Of a DNA stretch of 64,000 bases, positions 60,172 through 64,000 are shown piece by piece. The notes beneath the pieces are model-generated. The model had not been told where the DNA came from. It saw only the letters and a program-made list of their open reading frames with translations, and did no database searches. Location of the stretch: positions 62,001 to 126,000 of the forward strand of contig CAVPOX010000004.1 of assembly GCA_963707075.1 (NCBI GenBank). Direction: 5' to 3'. Every line of letters begins with the position of its first letter. Positions within the stretch are counted from its first letter, which is position 1. Position numbers and translations under genes: made by a program. The DNA comes from CAXMQZ01 sp963707075. GTDB lineage: Bacteria; Acidobacteriota; Thermoanaerobaculia; Multivoradales; JAHEKO01.

Positions 60172-60520
60172 GAAGAGGATGGCGAGCTCGAGACGAAAGA
60201 ACTGCAGTCTCGCGGATGCCAAAGCGCACTTCGCCGAGTGTGTTCGGGCAGCCGAGAGAGGACAGGTGACGGTCCTGACTCGACATGGGCGCCCGGTCGC
60301 TCGGTTGATGCCGATCGAGTCCGGCGAGGTGCGAGAGCCGCAGAGTGAGTACGAGGCGCATCCCGTGACCCTTGCTGAGGGTCTCGAGGTCAGGAAACAA
60401 GCGCTCCTGCGGTTGCTCGAACGGGAAATTTGGCCGCAGATCCCGGAGGAGATGATCGGCAAGGCACCTTCGAAGCAAGAGCGCGAGGAGATCCTTGGTC
60501 TAGGTGAGGCGAAGGCATGA
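60170..60520 (+). CDS. Phd/YefM-type antitoxin
   Basis: The 116-residue protein (113 if it starts at 60179) has NCSLADAKAHFAECVRAAERGQ and VLTRHGRPVARLMPIE, the Phd/YefM DNA-binding fold, and a helical tail for toxin binding. The ATG at 60179 may be the true start because the promoter's predicted transcription start falls between the two. It overlaps the PIN toxin by 4 bases. Confidence 0.86.
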   Translation: MKRMASSRRKNCSLADAKAHFAECVRAAERGQVTVLTRHGRPVARLMPIESGEVREPQSEYEAHPVTLAEGLEVRKQALLRLLEREIWPQIPEEMIGKAPSKQEREEILGLGEAKA

Positions 60521-60906
60521 TCTTGGACAGCTCGGCCTTGCTGGCTTTGATCTTTCGTGAGCCTGCCGCCAAGCAGATCGTCGCGAGGATGAGCGAAGCG
60601 GAGTTCCTCGCGATCGGGGCGCCAACTCTCGTCGAAACAGGAATCGTCCTGGCAGCGAAGCTGGGTGAACCGTCTCGCACGATGCTTTCCCGCCTGATCG
60701 AGGACCTGGATCTCATCGTTGTGCCCTTCAGGGCAGCTCATGGGCGCGAAGCCCGTGAGGCTTTCTTGCGGTTCGGTAGAGGCCGCCATCCCGCGGCCCT
60801 CAATTACGGGGACTGTTTGACCTATGCGATTGCGAAGCTGGCCAGGCAGCCGCTTCTGTTCGTGGGTGAGGATTTTGGCCAGACCGATCTGTCGGTCGCG
60901 CTCTAG
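60517..60906 (+). CDS. vapC: VapC-type PIN-domain toxin
   Basis: The 129-residue protein has the PIN acidic residues in MILDSSALLALIF (Asp4), TLVETGIVL (Glu), NYGDCLTYAIA (Asp) and GEDFGQTDL (Asp). The central AALNYGDC pattern is typical of a VapC subgroup. ATGA overlap with the antitoxin confirms the pair. It belongs to a different subgroup from the VapC at 22243. Confidence 0.9.
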   Translation: MILDSSALLALIFREPAAKQIVARMSEAEFLAIGAPTLVETGIVLAAKLGEPSRTMLSRLIEDLDLIVVPFRAAHGREAREAFLRFGRGRHPAALNYGDCLTYAIAKLARQPLLFVGEDFGQTDLSVAL

Positions 60907-60963
60907 TGCGGGCTTTGGGTCGAACATGCCGGGGAGCGCGAGCCACTCCCTTCTGTGTCGGAG

Positions 60964-61473
60964 TCAGATCTTTCGTCGCCTATAGGCCGATGAGCCGGCG
61001 TTCTTCAGAATCGAGACCTGCAGCTTGTCGAGGATGGAGTCGATCCAACGTCTTCGCACCGCACGGGGGACCCTGACCGACTTTCGCCTTCGGGTTCGAG
61101 GTGGCGGCCGTCGCGTCAGCCTCGATTCCTTGAACCTCACCGCCGGAGCGTAGCCCGCCTGCTGCATCAGCACCTGCCACTCGTGACCGTGCGGTCGGAT
61201 CGATCGGCCGTGGAGGTGATAGGCAGCCAGATGAGCGGCTTCGTGGCAGAGCACTTCCTGGAAAAGAGCCTCGGACTCGTCGGTGACGAACCATGCGATC
61301 CGAATCAGGTTGCGGTCGGGGTAGCAGCGTCCCAGCGATCGCGTCATGCGTGCGCTGATCTCGACAGAGATCTCGGTCGGCAGGCTGTTAGCGCCCCATA
61401 GATCGCACCACTTGTGGAGCAGGCTCGGCACGCTGGCTGGCAACGCCGCTCTGGATGGGGGGGTGGCGGGCAT
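60964..61473 (-). CDS. SprT-like zinc metalloprotease-fold protein
   Basis: The 169-residue protein has FQEVLCHEAAHLAAYHLHG, an HExxH zinc motif (HEAAH), followed by the third ligand His in GHEWQVLMQQAGY, the SprT-like layout. The C-terminal zinc ribbon of SprT is replaced by a very basic tail (RRPPPRTRRRKSVRVP). It starts 10 bases after the YcaQ-like gene ends, suggesting cotranscription; SPRTN-type proteases act in DNA-protein crosslink repair, which would fit, but this is inference. Confidence 0.8.
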   Translation of the reverse strand: MPATPPSRAALPASVPSLLHKWCDLWGANSLPTEISVEISARMTRSLGRCYPDRNLIRIAWFVTDESEALFQEVLCHEAAHLAAYHLHGRSIRPHGHEWQVLMQQAGYAPAVRFKESRLTRRPPPRTRRRKSVRVPRAVRRRWIDSILDKLQVSILKNAGSSAYRRRKI

Positions 61474-61482
61474 GGTGACGGG

Positions 61483-62676
61483 TCAGATTGTAACGGTCAT
61501 TCGGAGGCTTGCGGCGTAGTCCGCGATCGCATTGGTCACCACTTCACGGACTCTGGCCGAAGGCTCGTCACTCTCGAAGTGCAGCGCAGCTACGGACAAC
61601 TGCTTCTTTCTCTGGTCGGCCTTGAGGTCCACTCGGGCAACCAGCCGGTCACCGACCAGCACCGGCATGCAGAAGTATCCGTAGAGGCGCTGTGCCTTCG
61701 GTCTGAAGATTTCGAGCACCTGGTGAAAGTCGAACAGCTTCTGGGTGCGCGCTCGGTCCCACAGCACCGGGTCGAACGGTGACAGAAGCGTCGCCTTGTC
61801 ACGGCGCGGTCTCAGACGGGGCAGTTTGGCGGCCAACTCGAGGTCCTCCGAGCGAATCCAGCCATTCAGCCTGGTGCCATCGTCGTCGACCAGTTGGCAG
61901 GGGACGCTGTCGCCCGAATCCTCGAGCTGACGCAAGGCCTCGGCGATCTCGGCCTTGAGATTCCTCAGTCTCCAGGTGGTGGTCAGGGTTCCGGTCTGGG
62001 CCCAGCCGTGCCCCGCGAGGGCTTGCAGTAGCAGAGTCCGCAAAGCGGTGGGGAGGTCATGTGGCTGCTGTCTGTATTCATCGGGAATCACACGCTCGGT
62101 CAGATCGAAGACCCGCTGAAAGTTGCGCCGCTCGCGAATGGCGAGATCACCCCTCGACCAGAGCGCCGAGGCTACCTTCTTGGTGAGCTTGATGTCCCAG
62201 CCGGTGCCACTCTGGCCTTCGAGATCGAGGGAGCGCAGGGGACCTTCATCGCGGATCCTCCCCAGAACCCGGTCGGTGACCTTGGGGTTCTCGCCGATGA
62301 CGTCGCCCCACCAGGGGTGATGGCAGAAGTCCTGTCGTCGAAACTCGAAGGTGGGGTAGAGCTCGATCGGCAGCCAGCTGGCCTCGTGCCCCCAGTACTC
62401 GAAGAGCGGTTCGCCGGGCCTCAGGAGCGCTTCACCCAGGGCGGGGTCCAGGCCCTCCAGTCGCGACAGCAACACCAGGGCATGACTGCGCGCCCCGGCC
62501 ACTGCCACCGTATCCAGTTGCAGATAGCCGAACCGCCGAATCACCGCCATGCAGGCCTGGCGGGCTGCCTTCTCCCGTCGCGGTGCTTTCCTGGGCAGGC
62601 TGGTCAGATCCGGTCGCAAGAGGCCCGCCCGTACCAGGGCCAAACGCCGGGCTTGCAGTGTGCTGATGGCTTCCAA
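61483..62676 (-). CDS. ycaQ: winged-helix DNA glycosylase, YcaQ/AlkX-like (HTH_42)
   Basis: The start is TTG 62676, the only sensible one I see. The 397-residue protein has the YcaQ layout: FGYLQLDTVAVAGARSHALVLLSR with the QLD catalytic motif of AlkX-type enzymes, LFEYWGHEASWLP, WDRARTQKLFDFHQVLEIF, and LYGYFCMPVLVGDRLVARVDLKADR-like strands. E. coli YcaQ unhooks DNA interstrand crosslinks. The following SprT-like gene may work with it. Confidence 0.88.
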   Translation of the reverse strand: MEAISTLQARRLALVRAGLLRPDLTSLPRKAPRREKAARQACMAVIRRFGYLQLDTVAVAGARSHALVLLSRLEGLDPALGEALLRPGEPLFEYWGHEASWLPIELYPTFEFRRQDFCHHPWWGDVIGENPKVTDRVLGRIRDEGPLRSLDLEGQSGTGWDIKLTKKVASALWSRGDLAIRERRNFQRVFDLTERVIPDEYRQQPHDLPTALRTLLLQALAGHGWAQTGTLTTTWRLRNLKAEIAEALRQLEDSGDSVPCQLVDDDGTRLNGWIRSEDLELAAKLPRLRPRRDKATLLSPFDPVLWDRARTQKLFDFHQVLEIFRPKAQRLYGYFCMPVLVGDRLVARVDLKADQRKKQLSVAALHFESDEPSARVREVVTNAIADYAASLRMTVTI

Positions 62677-62852
62677 TGGACTTCAACCGTCGCTGCTCGA
62701 GGACCACGATCTTGTCAAGGCGAGTATGACCGATTGTAAGGCAGTGGCAGCCCGCCCTCTCCCACGGCAAGCGAAGAGGTTCGATACAATCAAACCCTCA
62801 AGTCGACGTGAAACATCTGTAGTTTCTGAGCCGCGACTCAGGAGGCGCGATC

Positions 62853-64000
62853 TTGATCGGCCAAACGCTCGGCCACTATCGGATCCTCGAGAAGCTCGGG
62901 GCGGGAGGGATGGGGGAGGTGTACCGAGCCGAGGATCTGACCCTCAAGCGCCATGTCGCCCTCAAAGTACTGACTTCGGAAGTCGCGGGTAGTCGGGAGA
63001 AGCTGGAACGTTTCCGGCGCGAGGCAGAGTCTCTCGCGGCGTTGGATCATCCCAACATCGTCACCCTGTATTCGATCGAATCGGCCCATGTCGAAGGCCA
63101 AGCGCCAGACGCTGCCGAGGTGCACTTTCTCAGCATGCAGTTGGTGGAGGGCAAGCTGCTTTCCCAGGTGATACCCGCTGACGGCCTGTCGGTAAAGCAG
63201 GTGGTGGAGATGGGAATCGCCCTGACCGAAGCTCTCCGGGCGGCTCACGATAAGGGAATCGTCCATCGCGACCTGAAGCCGGCCAACGTCATGATCGATC
63301 AGCAGGGGCAAGTCAAGGTTCTGGACTTCGGCCTCGCCAAGCTGCGGCGCACCGGTATCGAAGCGGATGCCAGTCTGTTGCCGACCGAGGCGATGACCCG
63401 CGAGGGGGTGATCCTCGGCACGATTCCCTACATGTCCCCTGAACAGATCCAGGGGGAACCCATCGATCACCGCACCGACATCTTTTCTTTGGGCATCCTT
63501 CTGCACGAGATGCTCTGCGGCCAGCGACCCTTTCAGGCTCCCAACACGGCGGCGTTGATGTCCACGATCATGCGAGATCCACCGGCCGCCGCCAGTGACG
63601 TCAAAGCGGGGGTCCCTGAAAAGCTCGAGGCGATTCTGCTGAAGTGTTTGGAGAAAGACCCACTGCTGCGTTACCAATCGGCAGACCACATCTGGCTCGA
63701 GCTCAAGGAGCTGCAAGGCTCTCTTGGAGGTGCCGCTTCCGCCGAGATCGAGGCCGCTGTAGAGCGGGTTCTGGCGAAAGTGCCGAGTGGGCAGGTTGGC
63801 ACTCCAACCCCCGAGACCGGGACCTTGCCAGAGACCGGTGCGGCCTCCCCGTCAAGGCCGAACAGGTGGCCCTACTTGCTGGTGGGATTGGGCATGGTCT
63901 TCGGGATGATCTTTGCCGGCTACTACGTCTTCTTCGATGGCAGGAAGAGTGCAGAGCCTGAATCACCACCTCTCGGACAGCTCAACTACAAACAGCTCAC
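62853..64000 (+). CDS. membrane Ser/Thr kinase (3' partial)
   Basis: The start is TTG 62853, with AGGAGG (62840-62845) seven bases upstream; the frame stays open to the window end, giving 382 residues. The kinase (about 9-285) has GAGGMGEVYRA, HRDLKPANVM, DFGLAKL and MSPEQIQG. A linker of about 50 residues precedes a membrane helix near residue 345 (YLLVGLGMVFGMIFAGYYVF). The periplasmic part lies outside the window; TolB-like or TPR domains are usual in such kinases. It is divergent from the YcaQ-like gene. Confidence 0.92.
   Translation, partial: MIGQTLGHYRILEKLGAGGMGEVYRAEDLTLKRHVALKVLTSEVAGSREKLERFRREAESLAALDHPNIVTLYSIESAHVEGQAPDAAEVHFLSMQLVEGKLLSQVIPADGLSVKQVVEMGIALTEALRAAHDKGIVHRDLKPANVMIDQQGQVKVLDFGLAKLRRTGIEADASLLPTEAMTREGVILGTIPYMSPEQIQGEPIDHRTDIFSLGILLHEMLCGQRPFQAPNTAALMSTIMRDPPAAASDVKAGVPEKLEAILLKCLEKDPLLRYQSADHIWLELKELQGSLGGAASAEIEAAVERVLAKVPSGQVGTPTPETGTLPETGAASPSRPNRWPYLLVGLGMVFGMIFAGYYVFFDGRKSAEPESPPLGQLNYKQL

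Overview
This window (64 kb, GC-rich, no rRNA, tRNA, CRISPR or insertion sequence that I can see) looks like chromosome from a free-living Acidobacteriota-type bacterium, perhaps a Thermoanaerobaculia-like lineage. That placement is inferred from four Hanks-type Ser/Thr kinases of the 'GGMGxVYRA' type, many secreted beta-propeller and peptidase genes, and several short toxin-antitoxin modules. No marker gene is present to prove it.

Region 1 (1-7,880) is a tightly packed energy-metabolism operon: the end of a 2-oxoacid:ferredoxin oxidoreductase (beta and gamma subunits), a GltD-like flavoprotein with ferredoxin and MvhD-like modules, an HdrC-HdrB fusion, an HdrA with a second MvhD-like tail, a small zinc ribbon and a hemerythrin-like protein. 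HdrA is interrupted by an in-frame UGA exactly where homologues carry a conserved Cys, followed by a bSECIS-like hairpin. I read it as one selenoprotein of 826 residues, not two genes. The operon would couple 2-oxoacid oxidation to flavin-based electron transfer.

Region 2 (7,877-16,875) holds a decayed DUF3604 gene, a secreted protein of unknown function, a two-gene set (lipoprotein plus SUMF1-like protein), a His-rich outer-membrane-like protein, a HAD phosphatase lipoprotein, an arylsulfatase and a STAS-like protein. Region 3 (17,271-22,644) has a frameshifted sigma-54 activator, an unusual transporter-phosphodiesterase fusion, a DUF1801 protein and a VapBC-type module.

Region 4 (22,674-35,339) contains a 1,887-residue kinase-ATPase with two tandem oligopeptide-binding-protein domains and no evident membrane segment, the modABC molybdate transporter, and a 14-blade-propeller/PAS/GGDEF/EAL sensor. 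Region 5 (35,615-48,210) is a run of exported proteins: two paralogues with an IPTL-CTERM-like tail, an alpha/beta hydrolase, FG-GAP and VCBS-like propellers, a DUF1566 protein, a secreted kinase-fold protein, a class C beta-lactamase-family hydrolase and an S46 peptidase.

Region 6 (48,295-64,000) carries a MazEF-type module, three more Ser/Thr kinases (one with a shattered TPR tail next to a frameshifted S9 peptidase), a PadR/RDD pair, another propeller, a 30-residue-repeat protein, a third toxin-antitoxin pair, SprT-like and YcaQ-like genes. Four exported proteins in regions 5 and 6 share a C-terminal 'DGFES...W' tag. All three toxin-antitoxin modules have an inverted repeat in the promoter.
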